From Umezawaea endophytica (GTDB taxonomy: Bacteria > Actinomycetota > Actinomycetes > Mycobacteriales > Pseudonocardiaceae), in the NCBI RefSeq assembly GCF_025061645.1, contig NZ_JANYMP010000054.1:1-38332 (forward strand): a stretch of 38,332 bases of DNA, read 5' to 3'. The translations under genes were made by a program, and so were the position numbers. Numbering within the stretch: position 1 is the first letter of the stretch; each line of letters starts with the position of its first letter. The notes below the pieces were generated by a model. It was not told the DNA's origin. It ran no database searches and was given only the letters and a program-made list of their open reading frames with translations. Below, one piece after another: positions 17,105 to 25,541 of this stretch.

Positions 17105-18073
17105 TCAGGCCTCGCGCAGCGCGGGCAGCAGCTCGCCCTTGGCGAAGTCCAGGAACTCGGCCTGGTGGTCGCCCCCGATCTGCACCAGCGCGAGGTCGGT
17201 GAAACCCGCCTCGCGGAACTCCCGCACGGCCGCGACGATCGGCTCGACGTCCGGCCCGCACGGGATGTTGCCCGTCACGTCCTCCGGCGTCACGTACTGG
17301 CTGGCGGCCGCGAACCCGGCCGTGCCGGGGATCTCCGCGTTGACCTTCCAGCCGCCCGCGAACCAGCGGAACTGGTCGTGCGCCCGCGCCACGGCCTCGT
17401 CGCGGTCGGTGCCCCAGCTCACCGGCAACTGGCCCACCTTGCGCGTGGACCCGGCGTCGCCCTTGAACACGTCCCACGAGCGGCACAGCTCGGCGTCCGG
17501 CTCCACGGCGACCATCGCGTCGGCCACCGGGGCGAACGCCTGCACGGACTGCTTGCCCGACACCGCGACCGCGAGCGGGACGCGCACCTCGGGGAGGTCC
17601 CACAGCTTCGCCGAGTCGACCCGGAAGTGCTGGCCCACGTAGTCGACGTACCCGCCGTCGAACAACTGGGAGATGATCTGGATCGCCTCGGTCAGCATCT
17701 CGTGCCGGACGTTCACCGGCGGCCAGCCGCGGCCGATCACGTGCTCGTTGAGGTTCTCGCCGGAGCCGAGCCCCAGCGTGAACCGCCCGCGGCTCAGCTC
17801 CTGCACGGTCGCGGCCTTCTGCGCCACGACCGCCGGGTGGTACCGCATGGTCGGGCACGTCACGTACGTCATGAGGTCGACCTGCTCGGTCGCCACGCTC
17901 ACCGCGCCCAGCACGCTCCACGCGTACGGCGCGTGCCCCTGCTCGTCCAGCCAGGGGAAGTAGTGGTCGCTCATGACCTCGAAGTCGAAACCGGCGCGCT
18001 CGGCGCTCGCGGCGTGCTCGACCAGGGCCCTCGGGCCCGCCTGTTCGGTCATCAGGGTGTAGCCGACGCGCAT
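17105..18073 (-). CDS. LLM-class (F420-dependent) oxidoreductase
   Basis: 322-aa luciferase-like TIM-barrel oxidoreductase, closest in pattern to the F420-dependent glucose-6-phosphate-dehydrogenase-like subgroup (start MRVGYTLMTEQAGP, then DFEVMSDHYFPWLDEQGHAP, VTCPTMRYHPAVVAQ, GLGSGENLNEHV). Such enzymes use reduced or oxidised deazaflavin F420 in the cytoplasm; the substrate cannot be told here. The ATG at 18073 has an ideal AGGAGG six bases upstream. It lies only 10 bp after the HAD hydrolase stop, same strand, so the two are probably one operon. Confidence 0.9.
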   Translation of the reverse strand: MRVGYTLMTEQAGPRALVEHAASAERAGFDFEVMSDHYFPWLDEQGHAPYAWSVLGAVSVATEQVDLMTYVTCPTMRYHPAVVAQKAATVQELSRGRFTLGLGSGENLNEHVIGRGWPPVNVRHEMLTEAIQIISQLFDGGYVDYVGQHFRVDSAKLWDLPEVRVPLAVAVSGKQSVQAFAPVADAMVAVEPDAELCRSWDVFKGDAGSTRKVGQLPVSWGTDRDEAVARAHDQFRWFAGGWKVNAEIPGTAGFAAASQYVTPEDVTGNIPCGPDVEPIVAAVREFREAGFTDLALVQIGGDHQAEFLDFAKGELLPALREA

Positions 18074-18083
18074 GGGAGGCCTC

Positions 18084-18743
18084 CTAGACAGCGGCGAAGG
18101 GAAGGTCGACGAGGTCGGCGCGCAGGTTGTCCAGCTCCACGTACACCGAGGACGCGCCGTGCTCGCGCAGTTCGGCCTCGCTGAACCCGCCGGTGAGCAG
18201 GCCCACGACCGGGAGCCCGATCCGGCGGGCTGCGTCGCAGTCCCAGACGGAGTCGCCGATCACGACGGCCCGGTCCGCGTCCACAGTGGACAGTGCGACC
18301 TGGAGGATGTCGGGCGCGGGCTTGGAGTCCTCGGCGTCCTCGGACGTGGTGAACCCGGCGATCACGTCGCGCACGTCCAGCAGGTCCAGGTAGTGCTCGA
18401 TGTGCTCGCGCTTGCCGGAACTCGCCAGCACGACCGAGAAGCCGTGCTCGGTGGCCGCCGTCGTCACCAGCCGGTGAGCGCCTTCCAGTGGTCGGATCTC
18501 GGGCAGCAGCCCGTCGAACTCCTGCTCCCACGCCTTGCGCACGGCGTCGCCGTGCTCGGCCTCGGCGTGCTCACCCGCGACCGCCTCGACCAACCGGTCG
18601 CCGCCCATGCCGATCGCCCGGTGCACGCGCCACGCGGGCACCGTGAGGCCGACGGACCGGAACGCGCGCAACCAGGCCACCGCGTGGTGGTAGTTGGTGT
18701 CCACCAGCGTGCCGTCGACGTCCAGTAGCAGCGTGTTCGTCAT
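18084..18743 (-). CDS. HAD superfamily phosphatase (phosphoglycolate-phosphatase-like)
   Basis: 219-aa HAD hydrolase, subfamily IA. Motif I is LLLDVDGTLVDTN (nucleophile and acid/base Asp), the helical cap follows, motif II is VVLASSG, motif III Lys is in DSKPAPDI, and motif IV is VIGDSVWDCDAA. It removes phosphate from small metabolites; beta-phosphoglucomutase- or phosphoglycolate-phosphatase-like roles cannot be separated by eye. The ATG at 18743 is the first residue before MTNTLLLDVDGT. First gene of a probable operon with the LLM oxidoreductase. Divergent from the PD-(D/E)XK gene. Confidence 0.92.
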   Translation of the reverse strand: MTNTLLLDVDGTLVDTNYHHAVAWLRAFRSVGLTVPAWRVHRAIGMGGDRLVEAVAGEHAEAEHGDAVRKAWEQEFDGLLPEIRPLEGAHRLVTTAATEHGFSVVLASSGKREHIEHYLDLLDVRDVIAGFTTSEDAEDSKPAPDILQVALSTVDADRAVVIGDSVWDCDAARRIGLPVVGLLTGGFSEAELREHGASSVYVELDNLRADLVDLPFAAV

Positions 18744-18792
18744 GCCACGGGGGATTCCCCGGCGGCCGGGGGCGAAACACGGACCGTCCGGG

Positions 18793-18824
18793 ATCACACC
18801 ACGGTGATGTTCTTGAGCGGTCAA
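18793..18824. promoter_or_regulatory. Short inverted repeats in the HAD / PD-(D/E)XK divergent region
   Basis: ATCAC...GTGAT (18793-18808) and TTGA-GCGG-TCAA (18813-18824) are adjacent short palindromes in the 120-bp gap between the divergent genes. They are candidates for operator or promoter elements; evidence is pattern only. Confidence 0.3.
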
Positions 18825-18863
18825 CCTTGGTACGCCGCACGCATCTCTGGGACTCTCGATCAC

Positions 18864-20267
18864 ATGTTGCCTCGACGCGGAGCCGCCGGTTCGCTCATCG
18901 GCATCTCGGACGCCTTCGACGTGCCCGTGTTCGTGCGCCGTTCGACGCCCCTGACACCGGACGTCCGCCCGAAGCCCGCGCTCGTGTCGGGGGTGGTCAC
19001 GCCGTGGCCCAGAGCCGGGGAGGTGCCGCCGTCGGGCGCGTACCGGGTGGGCACGACGTGGCGCGACGTCATCGACGCGGCGATCTCGGTCGGCCGGGAC
19101 CGGACCGCTTGGCTCACGGCGACGCCGTCGTTGGCGTGGGCGGAGATCCTCGCCCGCCGGTCGCCGCTGTCGGCGTACCTCGTCCGCACCCGGCACCGGT
19201 CGTCCACCGGCGGCACCGGGTTCACGCTGGCGCCGAACGTGGTCTACACCGACGGCACGGAGGCCACGGCCAAGGCCGCGTTCGGCTACCGCGCGGGCGT
19301 CACCATGGCCGAGTGGGCGTGCCGGGGCCTGATGGGCCTCGGGGCCACCGTCCACGCCGAGGCGCACGCGCCGACGGGCGCGGGGCGGGAGTGGTCGGCC
19401 ACCGGCGGGCTCCCCGACCTCGTCGGCTACCACCCCTCGACCGGCCTGCCGTGGCTGGTCGAGGCGAAGGCGTCGAACCGGCTCGGCAAGCAGGTGCTCG
19501 CGAAGGGCGCCCAGCAGCTCCGGCGGCCGGGGCTCATGGACGGGCCGCACGTCAAGGTGCTGTGCGGAACCAGCCTGGCCGACCGCGTGTTCGTGACCCT
19601 GGACGTGGAGGAGGGCACCGGGACGCCGCCGTCCGCGTCCGAGGACGCCCGGCTCCTCACCCTCGCCCTCTCCCGGATGCCGCTCTACCTCGCCCTGGTC
19701 GCGATGCCGAGGAGGTCCTGGAGCGTGCTGCCGGTCGGCGCGGGCGTGACCGAGCGCGGCACCCGCCGCGGCGGGATCGGCCTGGTCACCCTGCTGGAGG
19801 AGGACCGCTCCACCATGGACGAGCGCGAGACCGCCCGGCGCGAGGACGGGCGCCGCGACCGGCGGCTCGACATGCTCACCGGCCAGGTCCCCGGCACCGA
19901 CCTCGTGGTCGGCCTGTCCCGCCGCCTGTTCGGCGCCTGCGCCGCCCTCGCGCGGGTCGAGGTCGCGGTCGCCGCGGAGGTCGACCACGAACTGCCGAGG
20001 CCCAGGTCCGGCGACGGGGACGGCGAGGCCGAGCGGAACGGCCGGGACCGGTGGCTGATCCAGCGGCAGGTCGAGCGGGGTCACTGGTCCGACGCCGTCG
20101 GCCGAACCCGCGACGGCTTCGACGAGGGCGCGGGCCGGAGCTGGGAGGACCTCCTCCAGAGCCCGGTCACCTTCAGCCCCGACCCCCGACCGGGCTTCCT
20201 GGAAGCCGCCACCGAGGACACCTACCTGGCCGTGGACGCCACGGCCGTCTCGGCGGTCCAGCGCTAG
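18864..20267 (+). CDS. Uncharacterised protein with PD-(D/E)XK nuclease signature
   Basis: 467 aa, no family recognised. Residues about 145-222 carry the pattern of a restriction-endonuclease-like core: helix AEWACRGLMGLG (E150), then GGLPDLVGY (D185), then LPWLVEAKAS (E200-x-K202), then a helix containing KGAQQL. This order, helix-Glu, PD, ExK, Gln-rich helix, is that of PD-(D/E)XK enzymes. The N-terminal 130 residues and the charged C-terminal 200 residues (RRLFGACAALARVEVAVAAEV, then an acidic linker) have no recognised domain; there is no membrane segment. The ATG at 18864 is the likely start; GTG at 18804 would add 20 poorly convincing residues. No methylase or helicase is adjacent. Nuclease activity is inference from the motif. 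Confidence 0.78.
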   Translation: MLPRRGAAGSLIGISDAFDVPVFVRRSTPLTPDVRPKPALVSGVVTPWPRAGEVPPSGAYRVGTTWRDVIDAAISVGRDRTAWLTATPSLAWAEILARRSPLSAYLVRTRHRSSTGGTGFTLAPNVVYTDGTEATAKAAFGYRAGVTMAEWACRGLMGLGATVHAEAHAPTGAGREWSATGGLPDLVGYHPSTGLPWLVEAKASNRLGKQVLAKGAQQLRRPGLMDGPHVKVLCGTSLADRVFVTLDVEEGTGTPPSASEDARLLTLALSRMPLYLALVAMPRRSWSVLPVGAGVTERGTRRGGIGLVTLLEEDRSTMDERETARREDGRRDRRLDMLTGQVPGTDLVVGLSRRLFGACAALARVEVAVAAEVDHELPRPRSGDGDGEAERNGRDRWLIQRQVERGHWSDAVGRTRDGFDEGAGRSWEDLLQSPVTFSPDPRPGFLEAATEDTYLAVDATAVSAVQR

Positions 20268-20846
20268 TCAGACCGCGTCGGCGAACGGCCCGGCCAGCCA
20301 CCTCTCGACCTGCCGCTGACCGCGCAGCCGGACGACCACCAGGTCCGGGTGCCGGTTCTCGGTGATCACGCGCCGGACCCTGGCCCGGATGGTCGGGTGA
20401 CCGGCCCACGCCTCCTTGAGGATGTGGTGCGGGCTGGTGAAGAACGTCCACAGCGGGCCCTCGACGTTGCCGCCGGGGATCGGGGTGCCGTGGCCGAACC
20501 GGCGTTTCACGGTCCGCACGAGCGTGCGCCCCACGGTCATCGCACGGGGGTGGTCCAGCCAGACGAGCACCTGGGTGCGGGCGGTCAGTCGTTCGCGGAC
20601 CTCCTCGCCCTGCCACTCGATCGCCCACTCCGGGCGCGCGGCGAACGCGAGGACGTCCTCCCGCCACGTCTCCCGAACCGTCCAGCCCGGCGCGTGGTAG
20701 AAGGACTCGAACTGGGTGAACGGCACGCCCAGCAGGCCGCAGAGCCGTTCGGCCAGCGTGGACTTGCCCGCTCCCGCCGGGCCCGCCACGGCGAAGCGGC
20801 GGGGGCGTTCCAGCGGGAGCGGGTCGTCGTGGGAGAGCAGGAGCAC
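20268..20846 (-). CDS. P-loop NTPase, adenylate-kinase-like / topology-modulation-like
   Basis: 192-aa small P-loop protein. Walker A GPAGAGKST lies at residues 22-30, followed by LAERLCGLLGVPFTQFES, as in FlaR/topology-modulation and nucleoside-kinase-like proteins. VLVWLDHPR is the likely Walker B strand, and an Arg-rich lid region VGRTLVRTVKRRFG follows. The substrate is unknown. The GTG at 20846 follows a TAGTCT -10-like hexamer (20855-20860), so it may have its own leaderless promoter although it is only 11 bp after the UbiA gene on the same strand. Its stop is directly adjacent to that of the convergent PD-(D/E)XK gene. Confidence 0.85.
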   Translation of the reverse strand: MLLLSHDDPLPLERPRRFAVAGPAGAGKSTLAERLCGLLGVPFTQFESFYHAPGWTVRETWREDVLAFAARPEWAIEWQGEEVRERLTARTQVLVWLDHPRAMTVGRTLVRTVKRRFGHGTPIPGGNVEGPLWTFFTSPHHILKEAWAGHPTIRARVRRVITENRHPDLVVVRLRGQRQVERWLAGPFADAV

Positions 20847-20857
20847 GAGCGGGAAGA

Positions 20858-21763
20858 CTAGACGTAGATCGCCAGCGTGAGCGTCCCGAGCCAGACCAGG
20901 CCGAGTACCTGGAGGACGTGGTCGGTGCGGGCGAGGTCGTCGGGGGCTCCGGCCTTGCCGCTGTCGACGTCCACGGCGTAGCGCAGCACGGCGATGACGA
21001 ACGGCACCATCGACAGCGCGCCCCAGCTATTGTGCGTGCGCTGGCTGATCTCGAACGCCCACAGGCCGTAGGTCATGTTCATGACGGCGGCGGAGGTGGC
21101 CCAGACGAACCGGAGGTAGGTCTCCGAGTACTTCGTCAGCGAGTGCCGGATGGCCGCGCCGGTCGACTGGTAGAGCTTGATCTCCGCGTACCGCTTGCCC
21201 GCCACGATGAACAGCGAGCCGAACGCGGTGACGAGCAGGAACCACTGCGACGGCACGATGTCCGCCGCGACGCCGCCCGCTATGCACCGCAGCAGGAAGC
21301 CGGACGCGACGATGCACAGCTCCAGCACGGGCTGGTGCTTGAGGCCGAGGCAGTAGCCGAGCTGCACCACCAGGTACACGGCCACGATCACGACGAGCGT
21401 CCAGTTGGCCGCCGCCGCGACGGCCAGCGAACCCAGCATCAGCGCCACCGCGGCGCCGTAGGCCAGCGGGACCGGCACGACGCCCGCGGCGATCGGCCGC
21501 AGGCGCTTCTTCGGGTGCTCGCGGTCGGCCAGCACGTCCTTGGCGTCGTTGACGAGGTAGATCGACGACGCGGCCAGGCAGAACGCGACGAACGCGAGCG
21601 CCGCGGACCGCAGCACGTCGGCCTCGAAGATCCGGGTCGAGGTGAACGGCGCCGCGAGCACCAGCACGTTCTTCGTCCACTGGTGCGGACGCGCGGTCCG
21701 GACCAGGCCGAGGAACGTGCGCCAGGGCGCGGGGCGGACATCGGCGGGGACGGCCACGGTCAT
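20858..21763 (-). CDS. Decaprenyl-phosphate phosphoribosyltransferase (UbiA family)
   Basis: Integral-membrane UbiA-fold enzyme, similar in size and motifs to Rv3806c. It transfers 5-phosphoribose from PRPP to decaprenyl phosphate, the first committed step to decaprenylphosphoryl-arabinose, the arabinose donor for Emb enzymes. 301 aa, about nine hydrophobic helices. The signature LVNDAKDVLADREHPKKR (N72, D73, D76, D80) matches the NDxxDxxxD motif of this subgroup, followed by RPIAAGVVP; RPHQWTKNVLVLAAP near the N-terminus is typical. The ATG at 21763 overlaps the PAP2 stop (ATGA). Part of the emb-PAP2-UbiA operon. Confidence 0.93.
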   Translation of the reverse strand: MTVAVPADVRPAPWRTFLGLVRTARPHQWTKNVLVLAAPFTSTRIFEADVLRSAALAFVAFCLAASSIYLVNDAKDVLADREHPKKRLRPIAAGVVPVPLAYGAAVALMLGSLAVAAAANWTLVVIVAVYLVVQLGYCLGLKHQPVLELCIVASGFLLRCIAGGVAADIVPSQWFLLVTAFGSLFIVAGKRYAEIKLYQSTGAAIRHSLTKYSETYLRFVWATSAAVMNMTYGLWAFEISQRTHNSWGALSMVPFVIAVLRYAVDVDSGKAGAPDDLARTDHVLQVLGLVWLGTLTLAIYV

Positions 21764-22290
21764 CGCTCCTCCGGTCGGGGTCGGCGGGAGGTGAAGCGCC
21801 GCACGCCGCCCGCGACGAGGGCGCCGAGCAGGGATCCCGCGATGACGTCGCTCGGGTAGTGCACGCCCAGCACGAGCCTGCTGAGCACCATCGGCGGCAC
21901 CAGCAGGGGCGTGAGGGGCCGGTCGGTCAGCGCGCCGTAGAGGATCGCGGCGGTCGTCGTGGACGTGGCGTGCGAGGACGGGAAGCTGAGCCCGCTCGGC
22001 GTTCCCGCCAGCACCCGGACGTCCGGGTGGTCGGGCCTGCGGCGGCGCACCACCCGCTTCACCACGATGGACGCGGCGTGCGCGGCGACGACCGACCCGG
22101 CCGCGATCGTCCACTCGCGACGGTGGTCGCGGTCGACGGCCGCGCCCACCAGGCCGATCGCGAACCAGCCCGCGCTGTGCTCGCCGAACAGCGACAGCGC
22201 CTTCGCCGCCCGCACCACTTGTGGTGACGCGAGCGCCGTCTGCACCGCGCTCAGCGCGACGGCTTCGCGCGCGCTCACCGAGCCGGTCAT
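21760..22290 (-). CDS. PAP2-family phosphatase (decaprenylphosphoryl-phosphoribose phosphatase-like)
   Basis: 176-aa membrane phosphatase with all three PAP2 motifs: K79...RP85-86 (KRVVRRRRP), PSSH at 104-107, and SRLVLGVHYPSD with R138, H144 and D148. It is the likely equivalent of Rv3807c, which removes the 5-phosphate from decaprenylphosphoryl-phosphoribose before epimerisation by DprE1/DprE2 (not in this window). The ATG at 22290 overlaps the stop of the Emb gene, and its own stop overlaps the UbiA start, so three genes are translationally coupled in envelope arabinan synthesis. Confidence 0.92.
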   Translation of the reverse strand: MTGSVSAREAVALSAVQTALASPQVVRAAKALSLFGEHSAGWFAIGLVGAAVDRDHRREWTIAAGSVVAAHAASIVVKRVVRRRRPDHPDVRVLAGTPSGLSFPSSHATSTTTAAILYGALTDRPLTPLLVPPMVLSRLVLGVHYPSDVIAGSLLGALVAGGVRRFTSRRPRPEER

Positions 22291-25200
22291 GGCATGGCCT
22301 CCCAGCCGAACAGGGTCTTGCGCTGGTGGGTGAGGGTGTACTGGCCCGCGGGGTAGCGGGCCTCGGTCTGGTAGACCTGGGTCGGGAACGCGCCGGGGAA
22401 GTCGTGCATCCGGGCGGTGAGCGCGGTGATCGACTGCGACACGAGCACGTCGCCGAAGAGGCCGCCGCGGACGGGCTGCCAGGTGGCGTCGGAGATGCCG
22501 CCGGTGGCGGTGTCGCCCCACTGCACGGCGTAGGAGATCGGCTCGATGATCCCGTCGCGCAGCTCGGGCTGGCGCTGGCAGGGGAACAGGAACGCGAACT
22601 GCCACGCGACCGCGACGGCGGCGTCCCTCGGCAGGTAGTCCTTGAGGGGGACCGCGCGCTGCACCGACGGCGCGGTGACGGCGAGCCAGCCGCCCCAGTC
22701 CATCGAACCGTCGGCCGCCACCAGCCGCACGGTCTCCGCGCCGGACGGCGCGGGCGGCAGCACGAGGTTGCGCCAGAGCACGCTGTCCTGCTGGTCGCTG
22801 ATCGGCGTGGTGGCCAGCACCTTGCCCGCCGTGGTGCCGAACTCGGCGGCGAGGGTGTTGCCCCGGCCCAGCAGGCCCGCGACGAGCACGGCCGTCGCGT
22901 CCGGGCCGCCGTCGAGCACGAACCACGGCGTGGTCAGCTTGCCCACGGTCTGCTCGGGGAACTCCTGACCCGGCCGGTCGATCATGCTGCCCCACGTCGT
23001 CGCGCTCGCGCCGCCGTCGGGCGGGGGAGCGGAGGGGAACCAGCCGCGCCCCCGTGCGAACGCGGACTCGTCGACCTGAGGTTGGCCCGCGAGCTCGGTG
23101 AGCGGCTGCGCGCCGCGCACGTCCAGCACGTCGATCGCTTCCGCCGCACCGCAATCGGTGGCGAGCGGGTCGCGGACGTTGGCGGCCCACGGCGACCAGG
23201 TGCCCATCGTCTGCACGGTGGCGTAGGAGAACCCGCCGACCAGGTAGGTGATGTTGGCCAGGAAGAACAGGACGACCACGACCGGGATGGCCACGACCAC
23301 CGACAGCTTCCGCCAGTGCGGCAGCTTGCGCGCCACCAGGAACGCCACCACCGCGATGGCGATCACGCCCCAGTACGGCTTGTCGAAGCGGATCACCGAG
23401 ACGCCGGGCGAGTCGTTCGGGTTCGGGATGCCCAGCAGCCACGAGTATGGCCACTTGTTGGCGCCGTGGAACGCGAGCGCCATCATCGCCGACACGCTGA
23501 CCACCGCGCCCAGCACGATCGGCGCGGACATCCTGCGGTCGCGGGTCAACTCCCGCACCAGCGGCACCGAGCCGACCAGCAGGAGGGCCAGGAACGCCGA
23601 GCCGATGCCGGAGAAGCTGCCGAAGTGGTGCGTCCACTTGCTCGGCGTGAACCACAGCAGCAGGAACGCGAACAGCGTCGACCAGCCCGCGAGCGACAGC
23701 CGGGACGGAACGGGCACGCGGCGCGCGCGGGCCGAGGTCACCAGCACCACGAACCAGACCAGCGCGACCAGGCACAGCAGCACGGGCGCGCGTTTGGCGT
23801 AGTTCGCCATCGGGTCGCTCGCGTTGAGCAGGAACGTGTACCGGGCGATCTCGCTGTACCAGCTATCTTGACCGGCGATGCGGAGGAAGATCTCCTGCGC
23901 GTGCACGAAGTCCCGCAGGGTGCCGTCCGCGAACGCGAAGACCACCGCCACCGCGCCGGGCGAGAGCACGCCGAGCGTCCGCGCCAGCACGGTCTTCCAG
24001 TTCGCGTCATCCTTGCGCAGCAACGGGACGAGGAACGGCAGACCGGCGAGGAGCGGTGCCAGCACGGTGAAACCCGTGGGGTGGGCGAAGAACCCGACCC
24101 CCGCCACGCCGATGCCCGCGGCGAGCGGTGCGAGCCGCTGCGACTCCACGGCCTTCGCCACCGCCAGCAGCGTGAGCGCGCCGCACATCGTCACGACGCC
24201 CTCGGGCCGCACGCCCATGTCCAGCGGCAGCCACCACACGAGGAACGCCGACGCGAGCACGAACCGCGCGCCGCGGTCGACCCACGGGCTGCGCCGCGAC
24301 CACTCGGCGGGGATCACCCTGGCCTGCGCGACGAACCAGCGGACCGCGAACCACGTCACCAGGCCGAACAGCAGCGCGGGGATCCGCAGCACCACCGGGG
24401 CCGTGCCGAACAGCACCTGCCACTTGGACAGGAAGTAGTAGAACCAGGCGAACGGCGTGAAGCCCTGGTTGAGCAACTGGTAGTAGTTGCCGACGTACCC
24501 GGTCACGTCGACGTTCCGCGCCATCGCGCTGTAGTAGCCGTCGTCGTCGGACATCGGCGCGAGGAACACCCAGAGCACCATCACGGCGGGCACCACGATG
24601 TCGACCAGACGAGGCCGGAACCTGGTGTGCGGCAACGGGATCCGCACGTCCATCCGCACCAGGCCGACGACGGCGACCAGCGCGGACAGCGCCAGCAGGA
24701 CCATCAGCACGATCTTCGCGGTGGACGGGCTGGTGGTGAACTGGTCGTCCACCCGCAGCGACACCGACAGGTCCTCCGCGGTCGCGCCGTCCAGCGCGGT
24801 GATCGTGGTCGCCAGCGAGTGGACGTCCGGCAGGGCGCCCCCGTGGCTGACCTCGACGCCGTCCAGCAGCACCGCGAGCCCGTGCTCGTCCCCGCGCACC
24901 CGGTAGGCGCAGTCGCCCGCGGACAGCGGGGTGTCCAGCAGGGTCGTCCCGGTCGCCCGGATCAGCAGCCGGTCACCCCTGGTGCGAACGGTCAGGCCGC
25001 GCTCGTCGGCCGCGGGGACGCCGGGGTCCATCGTGGACACGACCACGCCGGAACCACCCGCCGCGCGCGCCGCGTCGCAACTGAACCGGACGTCCAGGCC
25101 GAGCGGCTTGTAGGCGCCCAGCGCCAGGCTGGTGGACCGGGGCGCCGAGACCTCCGACGGCCACTGGACGGTCGGGTCGTTCACCGTCACGGGGGCCAGC

Positions 25201-25328
25201 GGGAGCAGGCCCGCGAACACCACGGTGAGCAGACCCGCGACCAGGACGATCGTCCGGAGGGCCAGTCCGCCCCGGCGGGGCGGCGGAGTGGACTCGATCT
25301 CGGGCGCGGGGGTAATCGTTGTCGTCAC
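22287..25328 (-). CDS. Emb-type arabinosyltransferase (EmbA/B/C family)
   Basis: GT53 membrane arabinosyltransferase that adds arabinofuranose from decaprenylphosphoryl-arabinose to arabinogalactan. 1013 aa, slightly shorter than the mycobacterial proteins of about 1,100 aa. An N-terminal helix (25-45) precedes an extracytoplasmic beta domain to about residue 200. Next is the multi-helix GT-C core with the catalytic acidic motif PMSDDDGYYSAMARN (D261-D263) and SKWTHHFGSFSGIGSAFL, both hallmarks of Emb proteins. A soluble C-terminal carbohydrate-binding-like domain follows. The start is the GTG at 25328 with GAGGA about 9 bases upstream. Only one emb gene is present here, unlike the emb cluster of mycobacteria. 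It heads the operon with PAP2 and UbiA. Confidence 0.94.
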   Translation of the reverse strand: MTTTITPAPEIESTPPPRRGGLALRTIVLVAGLLTVVFAGLLPLAPVTVNDPTVQWPSEVSAPRSTSLALGAYKPLGLDVRFSCDAARAAGGSGVVVSTMDPGVPAADERGLTVRTRGDRLLIRATGTTLLDTPLSAGDCAYRVRGDEHGLAVLLDGVEVSHGGALPDVHSLATTITALDGATAEDLSVSLRVDDQFTTSPSTAKIVLMVLLALSALVAVVGLVRMDVRIPLPHTRFRPRLVDIVVPAVMVLWVFLAPMSDDDGYYSAMARNVDVTGYVGNYYQLLNQGFTPFAWFYYFLSKWQVLFGTAPVVLRIPALLFGLVTWFAVRWFVAQARVIPAEWSRRSPWVDRGARFVLASAFLVWWLPLDMGVRPEGVVTMCGALTLLAVAKAVESQRLAPLAAGIGVAGVGFFAHPTGFTVLAPLLAGLPFLVPLLRKDDANWKTVLARTLGVLSPGAVAVVFAFADGTLRDFVHAQEIFLRIAGQDSWYSEIARYTFLLNASDPMANYAKRAPVLLCLVALVWFVVLVTSARARRVPVPSRLSLAGWSTLFAFLLLWFTPSKWTHHFGSFSGIGSAFLALLLVGSVPLVRELTRDRRMSAPIVLGAVVSVSAMMALAFHGANKWPYSWLLGIPNPNDSPGVSVIRFDKPYWGVIAIAVVAFLVARKLPHWRKLSVVVAIPVVVVLFFLANITYLVGGFSYATVQTMGTWSPWAANVRDPLATDCGAAEAIDVLDVRGAQPLTELAGQPQVDESAFARGRGWFPSAPPPDGGASATTWGSMIDRPGQEFPEQTVGKLTTPWFVLDGGPDATAVLVAGLLGRGNTLAAEFGTTAGKVLATTPISDQQDSVLWRNLVLPPAPSGAETVRLVAADGSMDWGGWLAVTAPSVQRAVPLKDYLPRDAAVAVAWQFAFLFPCQRQPELRDGIIEPISYAVQWGDTATGGISDATWQPVRGGLFGDVLVSQSITALTARMHDFPGAFPTQVYQTEARYPAGQYTLTHQRKTLFGWEAMP

Positions 25329-25460
25329 TCGTGGTGGTCCTCAGTCGGCTGGGTGTTCATCGACGAGCCGTGAACGTAGTGCCGCTCAATTACGTGGAGG
25401 ACGTGGTTGCACGTTCCGCTGAAACATTTGCGTTAACCGTGTGAGCAGCGTGTTACGCGC

Positions 25461-25501
25461 CGGGAACGTGGGCGTTCCCGGCTCCCGGCTGCCGTTATGG
25501 T
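25461..25501 (+). promoter_or_regulatory. Inverted repeat and -10-like box before the flippase gene
   Basis: CGGGAACG (25461-25468) and CGTTCCCG (25473-25480) form an 8-bp-arm palindrome with TGGG between. A TATGGT hexamer at 25496-25501 could be the -10 for the flippase gene, placing the palindrome over its -35. This is a candidate operator in the 213-bp divergent region between the emb and flippase genes. Confidence 0.4.
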
Positions 25502-25541
25502 TCGGCCACCCCCTGTCCGCCCCTGTGCGAGGTGAACCGTC

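Noticed and set aside
22221-25373. Open frame of 1,050 codons on the plus strand opposite the Emb gene
   Set aside because: It is His/Arg/Gln-rich antisense translation of a clear arabinosyltransferase; such long shadow frames are routine in very GC-rich DNA.
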